NCBI RefSeq assembly: GCF_013282575.1
Contig: NZ_JAAAYE010000031.1
Coordinates: 1-64,000, forward strand
Length of the DNA: 64,000 bases
Reading direction: 5' to 3'
Source: Paraburkholderia sp. NMBU_R16
GTDB lineage: Bacteria > Pseudomonadota > Gammaproteobacteria > Burkholderiales > Burkholderiaceae
In this document: positions 54,101 to 62,184 of the stretch, piece after piece
How positions within the stretch are numbered: position 1 is the stretch's first letter
Layout: every line of letters starts with the position of its first letter
Notes under the pieces: model-generated
The model's input: only the letters and a program-made list of their open reading frames with translations
The model's database searches: none
Told to the model about the DNA's origin: nothing
Position numbers and translations under genes: made by a program

Positions 54101-54310
54101 GGGCCCCGGGCCGACGCCGAACGAGACATCGCGGTCGAACCGCGCGAGATAGCGCGCCTGAAGGCGCGAGGTTTGCATCTCGGCAGAGACAAAATACGCC
54201 AGTACCCCCAGCATCGCGGCTATAACGAGACCGAGGAGCCACTTTAACCGTGCGCCTACGGACATCGTGGCGATGGCGCGCAGCGGCATACGGGCGAGCG
54301 GGCGGTTCAT
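51176..54310 (-). CDS. Class A PBP-like protein (GT51 plus transpeptidase), divergent
   Basis: A 1044-residue membrane protein. Residues about 24-43 are a single anchor helix. Residues about 150-290 form a GT51-like transglycosylase domain: FIEDRYLLD has the first Glu (174), and TPGGSTLATQTEKF is motif II. Motif III reads EKLRQIAS where RKIKEAL-like sequence is usual, putting Gln243 at the second Glu, and HYLNTVPL replaces the ELYLN box. The transpeptidase has all its motifs: GSTAKLRT, SVN in RHSVNLVF, and GKTGTGDQRF. GAGGAG precedes ATG 54310. The long helical stretch between domains is unlike E. coli PBP1b. Transpeptidase activity looks intact; glycan polymerisation is doubtful. Confidence 0.8.
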   Translation of the reverse strand: MNRPLARMPLRAIATMSVGARLKWLLGLVIAAMLGVLAYFVSAEMQTSRLQARYLARFDRDVSFGVGPGPSNSIRFPTHGGPYDVRLGYAQLPDFEKRLVSRGYQVTRQARDSSTMTSIADRGLFLPYREKDQGGLQLFDTQGEPLFSARYPALVYGNFESIPPLIVSALTFIEDRYLLDASQPYRNPAIDWGRFSRALSDQALRLVNRHQATPGGSTLATQTEKFRHSPGGRTATPPEKLRQIASASVRAYMGGEKTMPARRSIVVHYLNTVPLAAQPGTGEVEGLGDGLAAWYGRDFDEVNRLLTQASIRNSNNEATGQTLSDEALAFKQALSLLIAQRAPSYFLVRNPVALDHLTDSYVRVLAANGVISSSLRDAALAERLELHRAAPLQPATSYVARKAVTLLRAQLMGMLGVSNVYDLNRLDLTAQSTLDKSVQAEVSDRLARASTVDGAKAAGLYGFEMLRPGDDPSKIAFSFTLFERRGGENLLRVQTDSVNQPFDINHGARLNLGSTAKLRTIITYLQIVAALHERYGALSNAELKRVQPDPSDALSRWAVDYLSHTTDRSLPSMLQAAVERKYSASPGELFATGGGMQAFTNFDKSDNGRILTVHDAFRHSVNLVFVRLMRDIVRYEMVEAAGPSQRWLDDPQLRQTYLTRFADQESLVYLHRFYTKYQGKTPDEALDTLVAGMRSKAPPKVATALRSVAPQAPLPWFDARMRAALKGTVSAHISDDDLASLYAKYGPDKFNLNDRGYIAHVHPVELWMLSYLRLHPNASERELRSASQDVRLTSYAWLFKTRHRGAQDRRIRHMVELEAYARITKAWRALGYPFETVTPSYAAAVGASGDRPDALAQLIGIVANDGRMLPAHSIGSLKFAAGTPYETEFEHVPAAKDPTVSPEIVNVVHGLLRDVVQGGTGARLAAGLPLPDGRMLDVYGKTGTGDQRFEVYAPGARLIESRKVNRTATFVFVIDNRFFGTLTAFAHEPYAARYSYTSAMAVQLLKSLGPTLAPLVGPASAAHGAGRLAESPDPRSVAAAASAS

Positions 54311-54982
54311 TATTGACTCCTCAGGTGCCACGCAGACGTGTTTCAAACGCAGTCACGGGTACTAGTGTAATCATGCGTCAACGTCTGCGCACCAGGTGTG
54401 GCGTTGCGCACTGATTTCCACTCGAGGTGGCCGTGAGGCGCACCATTCGTCGGACCTGCGCCGGTATTACGGCACAACCCGAGCAAGGGTTGAGCCCGCA
54501 TTTTTACCGGGTTGCGCATTCGTTGTCGGCTCGCAACGAAAACGTCGGAATCGCTCGCTGATCGGTTCGCGGGCGCGGGGGCCGCAGTCCATCCCGAGGA
54601 CTCATTCAAATTTTCGAGAGAGGGAAGTGAAACCTTCCCGACGCCGACGCGAACCGGTTTCATCGCGGATTGACGGCGAACGCGCTGGTTTGCATCGGTT
54701 CAGACCGAACGGTCTGATCTCATCCATTGTGCGAACAGTGGAGTAGCATACGGCCCTCAGTTGGACGTGCTGTGTTTCGCGAGAGCGCGTGCCATCTGGG
54801 AAATCCATGCAACGCTGAATAAAAAAGCCTTTGGCGCGTACCTCGTTCGAGAGCCGCTCGTCGGTCCATGCCGTGAGCGGAGGGGGCGCGCCGGGATGGC
54901 GATATGCCGGCCGCCCGCGTGGCGCCCGCGCGATATCGCGCATGCCGTTGCGCGCTCGGCGCGCAATGACGAGGAGGCAACG
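54311..54982. other. 672-bp region between divergent PBP-like and LuxR genes, no gene seen
   Basis: Open frames here are overlapping shadows without a good ribosome site or recognisable product. The region contains an 18-bp palindrome at 54700-54717, and GAGGAGG at 54971-54977 serves the LuxR-type gene. It should hold promoters for both neighbours. No lux box of the usual CTG-N10-CAG form is clear to me. Confidence 0.4.
54700..54717. promoter_or_regulatory. Palindrome TCAGACCGAACGGTCTGA, TetR-type operator candidate
   Basis: TCAGACCG and CGGTCTGA are exact mirror arms around AA. The GACCG-NN-CGGTC core is the form seen at many TetR-family operators in Burkholderiales. It is 266 bp upstream of the LuxR gene. 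No TetR gene lies in the window, so the regulator would act in trans, or the LuxR-type protein may bind it. Confidence 0.5.
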
Positions 54983-55696
54983 ATGACGAGCTGGGCCGAA
55001 CAGTTGTTGAATGACCTCGACGATACGCATTCAGGTGACGAGGTCTTCCGCAAGATCGAAAACGCTGCGAAAACTCTGGGCTTCGAGTATTGCGCCTACG
55101 GGCTGCGTGCGCCGTGGCCGCTGTCGAAGCCGAAAACGCGTCTCGTCAACAACTATCCCGCGTGGTGGCAAAAGCGCTATGACGAGGCGCGTTACATCGA
55201 AATCGATCCGACCGTACTCCATGCCCGCCGGTCGGCGTTGCCTGTGATTTGGAGCGACGCGCTCTTCGCCACGGCGCCTCAGCTATGGCAGGAAGCGCGT
55301 GCAGCGGGTTTGCGCGTGGGGTGGGCCAAGGCCGCGTTCGATAGTTGCGGCGTGGGCGGCATGCTGACGCTCGCGCGCTCGGGCGAGCCGATCACCTCGG
55401 ACGAACTCGCGGAAAAGGAAACGCGCATGCGCTGGCTCGTGAACGCGGCGCATTTCGCGCTCAAGCGCGTACTCATGCCGGCACTGATGGATGACCCTGA
55501 ACGCGGTCTGACGGAGCGTGAGATCGAAGTGCTGAAGTGGGCGGCCGATGGCAAGACATCGGGCGAGATTTCGAAAATCCTCGTCATCTCGGTCGATACC
55601 GTCAACTTCCACGTCAAGAATGCGGTCACCAAACTCAAGAGCGCCAACAAGACCGCGGCCGTGGTGCGGGCCGCGATGCTTGGGTTGCTTCACTGA
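54983..55696 (+). CDS. LuxR-type acyl-homoserine lactone receptor, solo
   Basis: A 237-residue quorum-sensing regulator. The N-terminal autoinducer-binding domain keeps the TraR signal-pocket residues: Trp62 and Tyr66 in WWQKRYDEARY, Asp75-Pro76 in IEIDPTVLH, and Trp90 in VIWSDAL. The C-terminal HTH is GLTEREIEVLKWAADGKTSGEISKILVISVDTVNFHVKN. No luxI-type synthase is adjacent or anywhere in the window, so it is an orphan (solo) receptor. GAGGAGG gives a strong ribosome site at ATG 54983. Its targets are unknown; the neighbouring PPTase or the aromatic cluster are worth testing. Confidence 0.93.
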   Translation: MTSWAEQLLNDLDDTHSGDEVFRKIENAAKTLGFEYCAYGLRAPWPLSKPKTRLVNNYPAWWQKRYDEARYIEIDPTVLHARRSALPVIWSDALFATAPQLWQEARAAGLRVGWAKAAFDSCGVGGMLTLARSGEPITSDELAEKETRMRWLVNAAHFALKRVLMPALMDDPERGLTEREIEVLKWAADGKTSGEISKILVISVDTVNFHVKNAVTKLKSANKTAAVVRAAMLGLLH

Positions 55697-55781
55697 AGCG
55701 CGGAACCGTTCGAGCGAGATGGCCGCTACGGGAAATTCATCGGAGTGGGACACGATTGTGCGCCGCGGGCGGCGCGTCGTG

Positions 55782-56486
55782 CTATGCGACGGCGCGAGCG
55801 CGCAGCGTCTTTGCTTCGCCCGCGAATGCGATGCGGCCTTGCTCGAGCAGATACGCATATCTGGCCGCCCGCAGCACTTTATGGCCATTGTCGCGTTTTT
55901 CCGCCATCAGCACGCTGATACCCTGGCGGTTCAACTGCTCGACGAGTTCGAGAATATCGTCGACGATTTCGGGCGGCAGTCCCGCGATCGGTTCGTCGAT
56001 CAGCAGCAGTGTCGGGCGCAACATCAGCGCGCGGGCAATGCCGAGCAGTTGCTGCTCGCCGCTCGAAAGAGAACTCGCGCGGTGCGTCTCGAGCGCCTTG
56101 AGGCGAGGAAAGCGCGCAAACAGCTGCGTGGCGTCGGCTTCCACGCGCGGGCGGTCCGGCTCGCGCCAGACCCCGGCCAGCAGGTTGTCGCGCACCGACA
56201 GATTGCGGCAGAGCAGCCGGTTGTGCGGGACATAGGCAATGCCGCGCGCGACGATTTCATGGGCCCGCTTGCGCCGGATCTCCTCGCCCGCGAAGCGGAT
56301 CGAACCGCTCTTGCCGCGCAGCAAGCCGGCGACCGTCATCAGCAGCGTGGTCTTGCCGGCGCCGGCCGGTCCGAGCACGCAGGCGGTGGTGCCGGGCGCG
56401 ACGCTCAACGAGACGTCGTCGAGCACGTCGAGCTTGCCGTGGCCGGCGGTCAGTGCTTCGATATGCAGCAGCGGCGGGCAGGTCAA
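55782..56486 (-). CDS. Lone ABC transporter ATPase, LivF-like
   Basis: A 234-residue ATPase close to LivF of branched-chain amino acid and amide uptake systems. Walker A is GPAGAGKTTLL, IAYVPHNRLLCRNLSVRDNL follows, the signature is SSGEQQLLGIARAL, and Walker B is LLLIDEPIAGLP, with AEKRDNGHKVL in the His switch region. The chosen TTG (56486) has GGAGAG 6 bp upstream and gives the normal length; a longer frame from 56579 adds 31 non-homologous residues. No LivG, LivH, LivM or binding protein is next to it, so it is isolated, either a remnant or a partner in trans. Confidence 0.8.
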   Translation of the reverse strand: MTCPPLLHIEALTAGHGKLDVLDDVSLSVAPGTTACVLGPAGAGKTTLLMTVAGLLRGKSGSIRFAGEEIRRKRAHEIVARGIAYVPHNRLLCRNLSVRDNLLAGVWREPDRPRVEADATQLFARFPRLKALETHRASSLSSGEQQLLGIARALMLRPTLLLIDEPIAGLPPEIVDDILELVEQLNRQGISVLMAEKRDNGHKVLRAARYAYLLEQGRIAFAGEAKTLRARAVA

Positions 56487-56631
56487 TCGTTCTCTCCAGG
56501 TGAGCGAGCGGCGTCCGAGAATGGACAGCGTGCGTCGTGCGACGCCGACGATTTGACCTGCGGCGCCCCGCCGGGGCAACTACCAGAAATTGGGGCATGT
56601 ATTCGCACGCGCCGATACTTGAATTTCACGC

Positions 56632-57420
56632 ATGAACAGTCTGCCAACAGCGCACCGCCGCGCTTATGAAATATCGGCGATCGATGTGCCGGCCGCGAGC
56701 CGGGCCGGGGTGGAGCTGCGGCTCGTCGCGATCGATCTGTCGGCGCCGCTGGACGCACCGCAATTGTCGGTGCTCGACGACGGCGAGCGTTCGCGCGCAG
56801 CCCGATTCCTGCGCCGGGAGGATGCGATGCGCCATGCCGCCGCCCGTGCCGCATTGCGCCAGACCGTCGCGGCAAAACTAGGGTTGCCCGCGCGCGATCT
56901 GCGCTTTTTGCGCGACGATGCCGGCCGGCCGCGGCTTGCCGGCATCTTCGACGGATGGAGGACGGACGGCCTGCTCGATTTCAACGTGTCGCATTCCGGT
57001 GCCTATGCGCTGATCGCGCTGTCGAGCATGCGGCGCGTGGGCGTCGATATCGAGGCACGACGCGAACGGTTCGATTGGCGCACCGTGGCGAAAAGCGTCC
57101 TGGCTCCGCGCGAAATCGCGCATCTCGAATCGTTGGCCGAGAATTTGCAGCACGACGCGTTTTACGACGCCTGGACCGCCAAAGAGGCGCTCGTGAAAGC
57201 ACTCGGCACCGGGATTTCGCTGGCGGGCGGCATCGCCGGGTTCGAGGTACTCGGCGGCGAACGCGGGACCGGCCACGCCCCACGTGTGCATCCCGTCGAT
57301 CCGCAGATGTCCGACGACAGCGGCGTGGCCGACTACGAGGCGTTGTGGTGCCCCGCGCCCGCCGGCTACGCGGCGTGCGTGGCGTGGTCGCGCGCGGCGC
57401 GAGTGCCCGCGCACGGGTGA
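56632..57420 (+). CDS. 4'-phosphopantetheinyl transferase, Sfp type
   Basis: A 262-residue enzyme that moves the phosphopantetheine arm of CoA onto carrier-domain serines. DFNVSHSGAYALIAL, RRVGVDIEAR with the metal-binding Asp and Glu, and WTAKEALVKALGTG with the third acidic residue and Lys are the three Sfp motifs. A length above 200 residues and two-domain form fit Sfp, which serves secondary metabolism carrier domains, more than AcpS. The synthetase at 44.4-47.2 kb has one carrier domain and would need such an enzyme; the genes are about 9 kb apart. Confidence 0.93.
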   Translation: MNSLPTAHRRAYEISAIDVPAASRAGVELRLVAIDLSAPLDAPQLSVLDDGERSRAARFLRREDAMRHAAARAALRQTVAAKLGLPARDLRFLRDDAGRPRLAGIFDGWRTDGLLDFNVSHSGAYALIALSSMRRVGVDIEARRERFDWRTVAKSVLAPREIAHLESLAENLQHDAFYDAWTAKEALVKALGTGISLAGGIAGFEVLGGERGTGHAPRVHPVDPQMSDDSGVADYEALWCPAPAGYAACVAWSRAARVPAHG

Positions 57421-57435
57421 GCGGCGCGCATTGCG

Positions 57436-57606
57436 TCAGCCGTTACCGTTGCCCGATTCATCGGAGCCCGGTTCTTTGCGCACCGCGTCGGCAAATCGTG
57501 CGAGCGCGGCAAGGGACCCGCTGACGCTCACATACTCTTGCTGACCGATTCTTGCGTCGAGCATCACGGCCATGCCGGACTCTCGAGCCAATTCGATGAG
57601 GTCCAT
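57436..57606 (-). CDS. Small conserved-looking protein of unknown function
   Basis: A 56-residue protein MDLIELARESGMAVMLDARI, continuing GQQEYVSVSGSLAALARFAD and ending in a glycine-asparagine tail. AGGACAGGGACAG before ATG 57606 makes this the best start, although ATGs at 57642 and 57654 are in frame. I recall similar short proteins with the QEYxSVxGSLxAL pattern in Burkholderia genomes but know no function. It is convergent to the PPTase. Confidence 0.55.
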   Translation of the reverse strand: MDLIELARESGMAVMLDARIGQQEYVSVSGSLAALARFADAVRKEPGSDESGNGNG

Positions 57607-57945
57607 CTGTCCCTGTCCTTTCGTCGCTTGTGTTTTGGTCATGGCTTCCATCAAGTTGCGCTCGTCTGCTGGAGTGGGTTTGCCGAATCAGCGCATCGGC
57701 GAGCGTCTCGTACGATCGATCGAGGTTCGGTCGGTCGCGCGCTTCTGCCGGAGGTGAAGCACAGCCCGTTCCCGTCGCGAGAACGAGTGCGCTCGCGGCA
57801 AAACGGGCTCCGCCAAGGTGCGCGATGCCCCGAAGCGGCGCATGCGGTAGGGCGCGATGCGCGTCGCCACGGCATATCGAGGGCCCAGCGGCAACCGCAT
57901 GACAGCGGCGTCGGCCGATCGCCTCCATGGAGGGGGTATCGCTAG

Positions 57946-57958
57946 CTGTATAGACAAG
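57946..57958. promoter_or_regulatory. Upstream HutC-like half-matching site
   Basis: CTGTATAGACAAG matches the proximal palindrome TTGTATATACAAG at 11 of 13 positions. It lies 231 bp upstream of hutH. It may be an auxiliary operator for DNA looping or a site for another gene; binding is unproven. Confidence 0.45.
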
Positions 57959-58122
57959 CTCGGCGCGACGCGAGCGTGCATGAATTACGCGGTGCCGAGC
58001 CGGCCCTATTTACGAGATCAGCATAGTTCTGCCGAGGAGCGGCGAGTGCAGGCCATCTCGGCGCGGTCCGGCCGATGTTTCACCATCCTGGGAATCCCTG
58101 ACCGCCGGCATGTAAAAACGGG

Positions 58123-58134
58123 TTGTATATACAA
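58123..58134. promoter_or_regulatory. HutC operator upstream of hutH
   Basis: TTGTATATACAA is a perfect 12-bp palindrome followed by G, close to the HutC consensus of Pseudomonas and relatives (CTTGTATGTACAAG). It lies 54 bp before hutH. HutC is encoded within the same operon, so autoregulation through urocanate is expected. Confidence 0.75.
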
Positions 58135-58188
58135 GACCGGAAGGCTAGACTGCCACCTCATCGACAGACGAGACAGGATTTCCTCACC

Positions 58189-59718
58189 ATGATGCTTACG
58201 CCCGGCCAACTGAACCTCGCCCAGCTTCGCCGCATCGCCCGCGAGCCGGTCACGCTGAGGCTCGATCCGGTCAGCCATGCCGCCATCGATAGAGGGGCGA
58301 AGGCTGTTGCCGACATTGCGGCGGAAGGTGCACCCGCCTATGGCATCAATACCGGCTTCGGTCGTCTCGCCAGCACGCACATTCCTCACGACCAGCTCGA
58401 ACTGTTGCAGCGCAATCTCGTGTTGTCGCATGCGGTCGGGGTCGGCGAACCGATGTCGGCGCCCGTCGTGCGCCTGCTGATCGCGCTGAAGCTCTCGAGC
58501 CTGGGGCGCGGACACTCGGGCATCCGCCGCGAAGTCATGGATGCGCTCGTCGCGCTCTTCAATGCCGATGTACTGCCGGTCATTCCGATCAAGGGCTCGG
58601 TGGGCGCTTCGGGCGATCTGGCGCCGCTCGCGCATCTATCGGCCGTTCTGCTCGGCATCGGTGAAGTGCATGTACGCGGCGAGCGCATGAGCGCGGCCGC
58701 CGGTCTCGCGATGGCCGGGCTCGCGCCGCTCACGCTGCAAGCGAAAGAAGGGCTCGCGTTGCTCAACGGCACGCAAGCGTCCACGGCGCTGGCGCTCTAC
58801 AACCTCTTCGCCATCGAGGATCTCTTTCGCACGGCACTCGTGTCGGGCGCGCTGTCGGTCGACGCGGCAGCCGGCTCCGTCAAGCCGTTCGATGCACGGA
58901 TTCATGCGCTGCGCGGTCACCGCGGGCAGATCGATGCGGCGGCCGCTTATCGCGCGTTGCTCGACGGCTCCGGCATCAATCTCTCGCATCGCGATTGCGG
59001 CAAGGTGCAAGACCCTTACAGCCTGCGCTGCCAGCCGCAGGTCATGGGCGCGTGTCTCGATCAGATGCGACATGCGGCCGATGTGCTGCTCATCGAAGCG
59101 AACGCCGTTTCCGATAACCCGCTCGTGTTCCCCGATACGCGCGAAGTCCTCTCGGGCGGCAATTTCCACGCCGAACCGGTCGCATTCGCCGCGGACAACC
59201 TGGCGCTCGCGGCCGCTGAAATCGGCGCGCTCGCCGAGCGCCGCATCGCGCTGCTCATCGACGCGACGCTGTCGGGCCTCCCACCGTTTCTCGTCAAGGA
59301 TGGCGGTGTGAACTCGGGTTTCATGATCGCGCATGTGACCGCGGCCGCATTGGCGTCGGAGAACAAGACGCTCGCGCATCCGGCGTCGGTCGATTCGCTG
59401 CCGACATCGGCGAATCAGGAGGATCACGTATCGATGGCCACGTTCGCGGCTCGCAAGCTCGGCGATATCGCCGAAAACACCGCGAACATCCTTGCCATCG
59501 AACTGCTCGCGGCAGCCCAGGGCGTGGATCTTCGCGCGCCGAATCGCACGAGCGCCGCGCTCGAGCGCGTCATGGGCATCGTGCGTTCGGCTGTTCCGCA
59601 TTACGAACTCGATCGCTACTTCGCCCCCGATATCGCGGCCATCGCGAAGATCGTGCGCGACGGCGCGATTGCCGCGGCGAGCCCGTTGGCATTCGCGTCC
59701 GAAGCGTCTGCGGCCTGA
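58189..59718 (+). CDS. hutH: Histidine ammonia-lyase
   Basis: A 509-residue enzyme removing ammonia from histidine to give urocanate. The self-formed MIO cofactor arises from Ala-Ser-Gly in [46 protein letters not shown] and [17 protein letters not shown] are lyase hallmarks. Two ATGs in tandem (58189, 58192) are both possible starts. It opens the hut operon, 54 bp after a HutC palindrome. Confidence 0.96.
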   Translation: MMLTPGQLNLAQLRRIAREPVTLRLDPVSHAAIDRGAKAVADIAAEGAPAYGINTGFGRLASTHIPHDQLELLQRNLVLSHAVGVGEPMSAPVVRLLIALKLSSLGRGHSGIRREVMDALVALFNADVLPVIPIKGSVGASGDLAPLAHLSAVLLGIGEVHVRGERMSAAAGLAMAGLAPLTLQAKEGLALLNGTQASTALALYNLFAIEDLFRTALVSGALSVDAAAGSVKPFDARIHALRGHRGQIDAAAAYRALLDGSGINLSHRDCGKVQDPYSLRCQPQVMGACLDQMRHAADVLLIEANAVSDNPLVFPDTREVLSGGNFHAEPVAFAADNLALAAAEIGALAERRIALLIDATLSGLPPFLVKDGGVNSGFMIAHVTAAALASENKTLAHPASVDSLPTSANQEDHVSMATFAARKLGDIAENTANILAIELLAAAQGVDLRAPNRTSAALERVMGIVRSAVPHYELDRYFAPDIAAIAKIVRDGAIAAASPLAFASEASAA

Positions 59719-59756
59719 GGCAGGGCGGCAATGCGCGACATCGAGACGGCCCGCCA

Positions 59757-60452
59757 ATGAACGCACCGGCTTATCAAGGCATCAAGGATTTCATCCTTGC
59801 CCGCATCCATGCGGGCGAATGGGGCGAGGGCGACCAGGTGCCCTCCGAGAACGAGCTCGCGCGCGAGTTCAAGGTGGCCCGCATGACGGTCAACCGCGCG
59901 TTGCGCGAGCTGACAGCCGAGCAGGTGCTCACCCGTGTGCAAGGCGCCGGGACATTCGTTGCGCGGCCCAAATACGAATCGACGCTCGTGGCGATACGCA
60001 GCATCTCGGACGAAATCGCAGCGCGCGGTCACCGGCATCGAGCGAGCGTACTTTCGCTCGGCGCGACCGTGGCCGATGCGGCACTGGCTGAAGAGATGCA
60101 GTTGAACTCGGGCAGTCCGATCTTCCATTCGCGCGTCCTGCATTTCGAGAACGACGAGCCGGTGCAATTCGAAGAGCGCTGGGTCAACCCGGCCGCAGCG
60201 CCGGAATACGCGCTGCAGGACTTCACGCAAATCACCCCGAACCAGTATCTCGTGCGCGTCGCGCCGCTGTCGCGCGTCGAGTACCGCATCGAAGCCGCGC
60301 TGCCCGAGCCGGACACGTGTGCGCAGCTGACGATGGCCGACGGCGAGCCGTGTCTCGTGTTGCACCGGCGCACCTGGACGCGTGCACTCGTCGCGTCGAT
60401 CGCGAATTTGTGGCATCCGGGCAGCCGCTACCGCTTCACCGGACATTTTTGA
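59757..60452 (+). CDS. hutC: Histidine utilisation repressor, GntR/HutC family
   Basis: A 231-residue repressor. Residues about 8-72 are the winged HTH (VPSENELAREFKVARMTVNRALRELTAEQVLTRVQGAGTFV). Residues about 90-230 form the UTRA ligand domain, with SPIFHSRVLHFENDEPVQFEERWVNP and the C-terminal LWHPGSRYRFTGHF. HutC binds palindromes of the TTGTATATACAA kind and releases DNA on binding urocanate. It lies inside the operon between hutH and hutU, a frequent arrangement in Burkholderia. Confidence 0.94.
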   Translation: MNAPAYQGIKDFILARIHAGEWGEGDQVPSENELAREFKVARMTVNRALRELTAEQVLTRVQGAGTFVARPKYESTLVAIRSISDEIAARGHRHRASVLSLGATVADAALAEEMQLNSGSPIFHSRVLHFENDEPVQFEERWVNPAAAPEYALQDFTQITPNQYLVRVAPLSRVEYRIEAALPEPDTCAQLTMADGEPCLVLHRRTWTRALVASIANLWHPGSRYRFTGHF

Positions 60453-60485
60453 AAACGCATCGAACCGAAAGGCAAAGAGGCCCCC

Positions 60486-62174
60486 ATGAACGACCCGAAA
60501 TCCGTCGATCCGCGCTACGACGCCTCGCGTACGGTGCGTGCGCCGCGCGGACCGATGAAATCCTGCAAGAGCTGGCTCACTGAAGCCGCGTATCGGATGA
60601 TCCAGAACAACCTCGATCCTGAAGTCGCCGAGCATCCGCATGCGCTCGTCGTCTACGGCGGGATCGGACGTGCGGCGCGCGACTGGGCATGCTTCGACCG
60701 TATCCTCGCCACGCTCGAGACACTGAACGACGACGAAACCCTGCTGATCCAATCGGGCAAGCCCGTCGGCGTGTTCCGCACGCATGCCGATGCGCCGCGC
60801 GTGCTGCTCGCGAACTCGAATCTCGTGCCGCACTGGGCCACCTGGGACCACTTTCACGAGCTCGATCGAAAGGGGCTCATGATGTACGGGCAGATGACAG
60901 CCGGGAGTTGGATCTATATCGGCAGCCAGGGGATCGTGCAGGGCACTTACGAGACCTTTTACGCCGTTGCCAATCAGCATTTCAACGGCCAGGCGCAGGG
61001 GCGCTGGATCTTGACCGGCGGCCTCGGTGGAATGGGCGGCGCGCAACCGCTGGCCGCGACGATGGCCGGCTTTTCGATGATCGCCGTCGAATGCGACGAG
61101 ACACGCATCGATATGCGTCTGAAGACGCGCTACCTCGATCGCAAGGCGACGACGCTCGACGAGGCGCTGGCGACGATCGAGGCGGCCAAGGCGAGCGGCA
61201 AGCCGGTTTCGGTCGGTCTGCTGGGCAATGCGGCCGATGTCTTCATCGAATGCGTCGCGCGCGGCATCACGCCCGATTGCGTAACCGATCAGACGAGCGC
61301 GCACGATCCCATCAACGGCTACCTGCCGCAAGGCTGGACGCTGGAAGCATGGCGCGAGCGTCGCAAGGTGGATCCTCAGAGCATCGTCGTGCCCGCAAAG
61401 CAATCGATGGCGAAGCATGTTCAGGCGATGTTGACGCTGCAATCGCGGGGCGCGGCGACGCTCGATTACGGCAACAACATTCGTCAGATGGCTAAGGAAA
61501 TGGGCGTCGAGAACGCGTTCGACTTCCCGGGTTTCGTGCCGGCCTACATCCGGCCGCTCTTTTGCGAAGGCAAGGGCCCGTTTCGCTGGGTCGCGCTCTC
61601 GGGCGACCCCGAAGACATCTACAAGACGGACGCCAAGGTGAAGGAGCTGATTCCCGACGATGCGCACCTGCACAATTGGCTCGACATGGCGCGCGAGCGC
61701 ATCGCGTTCCAGGGGTTGCCGGCGCGTATCTGCTGGGCCGGCGTGAAAGACCGCTACCGGCTCGGCCTGGCGTTCAATGAAATGGTGGCGCGCGGGGAAC
61801 TCAAGGCGCCGATCGTCATCGGCCGCGATCATCTCGACACGGGTTCCGTTGCCAGCCCGAACCGCGAGACCGAAGCGATGAAAGACGGATCCGACGCGGT
61901 GAGCGACTGGCCCCTGTTGAATGCGCTTCTCAATACCGCGGGCGGGGCCACTTGGGTTTCGCTGCATCATGGCGGTGGGGTGGGCATGGGTTTTAGCCAG
62001 CATGCGGGTGTCGTCATTGTTTGCGACGGTACGCAGGCGGCGGCACGGCGCATCGAACGCGTTCTGTTCAACGATCCGGCCACGGGTGTGATGCGTCACG
62101 CCGATGCGGGCTATGCGCTGGCCGAGCGCACCGCGCGCGAAGCCGGCTTGAATCTGCCGATGCTCGGACAATGA
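60486..62174 (+). CDS. hutU: Urocanate hydratase
   Basis: A 562-residue NAD-dependent enzyme converting urocanate to imidazolonepropionate. [40 protein letters not shown] (NAD-binding), [19 protein letters not shown] and [21 protein letters not shown] are urocanase signatures. An in-frame AAAGAGGCCCCC precedes ATG 60486. No hutD stands between it and hutI: the next ATG begins 10 bp after its stop. Confidence 0.96.
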   Translation: MNDPKSVDPRYDASRTVRAPRGPMKSCKSWLTEAAYRMIQNNLDPEVAEHPHALVVYGGIGRAARDWACFDRILATLETLNDDETLLIQSGKPVGVFRTHADAPRVLLANSNLVPHWATWDHFHELDRKGLMMYGQMTAGSWIYIGSQGIVQGTYETFYAVANQHFNGQAQGRWILTGGLGGMGGAQPLAATMAGFSMIAVECDETRIDMRLKTRYLDRKATTLDEALATIEAAKASGKPVSVGLLGNAADVFIECVARGITPDCVTDQTSAHDPINGYLPQGWTLEAWRERRKVDPQSIVVPAKQSMAKHVQAMLTLQSRGAATLDYGNNIRQMAKEMGVENAFDFPGFVPAYIRPLFCEGKGPFRWVALSGDPEDIYKTDAKVKELIPDDAHLHNWLDMARERIAFQGLPARICWAGVKDRYRLGLAFNEMVARGELKAPIVIGRDHLDTGSVASPNRETEAMKDGSDAVSDWPLLNALLNTAGGATWVSLHHGGGVGMGFSQHAGVVIVCDGTQAAARRIERVLFNDPATGVMRHADAGYALAERTAREAGLNLPMLGQ

Positions 62175-62184
62175 CGATCGAACG

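Larger units (their letters stand above)
57607..58188. other. 582-bp region before hutH, no firm gene; holds two HutC-like sites
   Basis: An open frame on the minus strand (about 57650-57928) contains a lipobox-like segment but has no start codon near it, so I do not call it. On the plus side, HutC-type palindromes at 57946 and 58123 mark control sites of the hut operon. The rest is GC-rich and unstructured to my eye. Confidence 0.4.

Noticed and set aside
57458..57928. Minus-strand frame with a lipobox-like ASALVLATGTGC segment
   Set aside because: There is no start codon close to the signal-like part. The only ATG adds over 50 unrelated residues, and it overlaps the better-supported small gene at 57436-57606. 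A real lipoprotein with a frameshift cannot be fully excluded.
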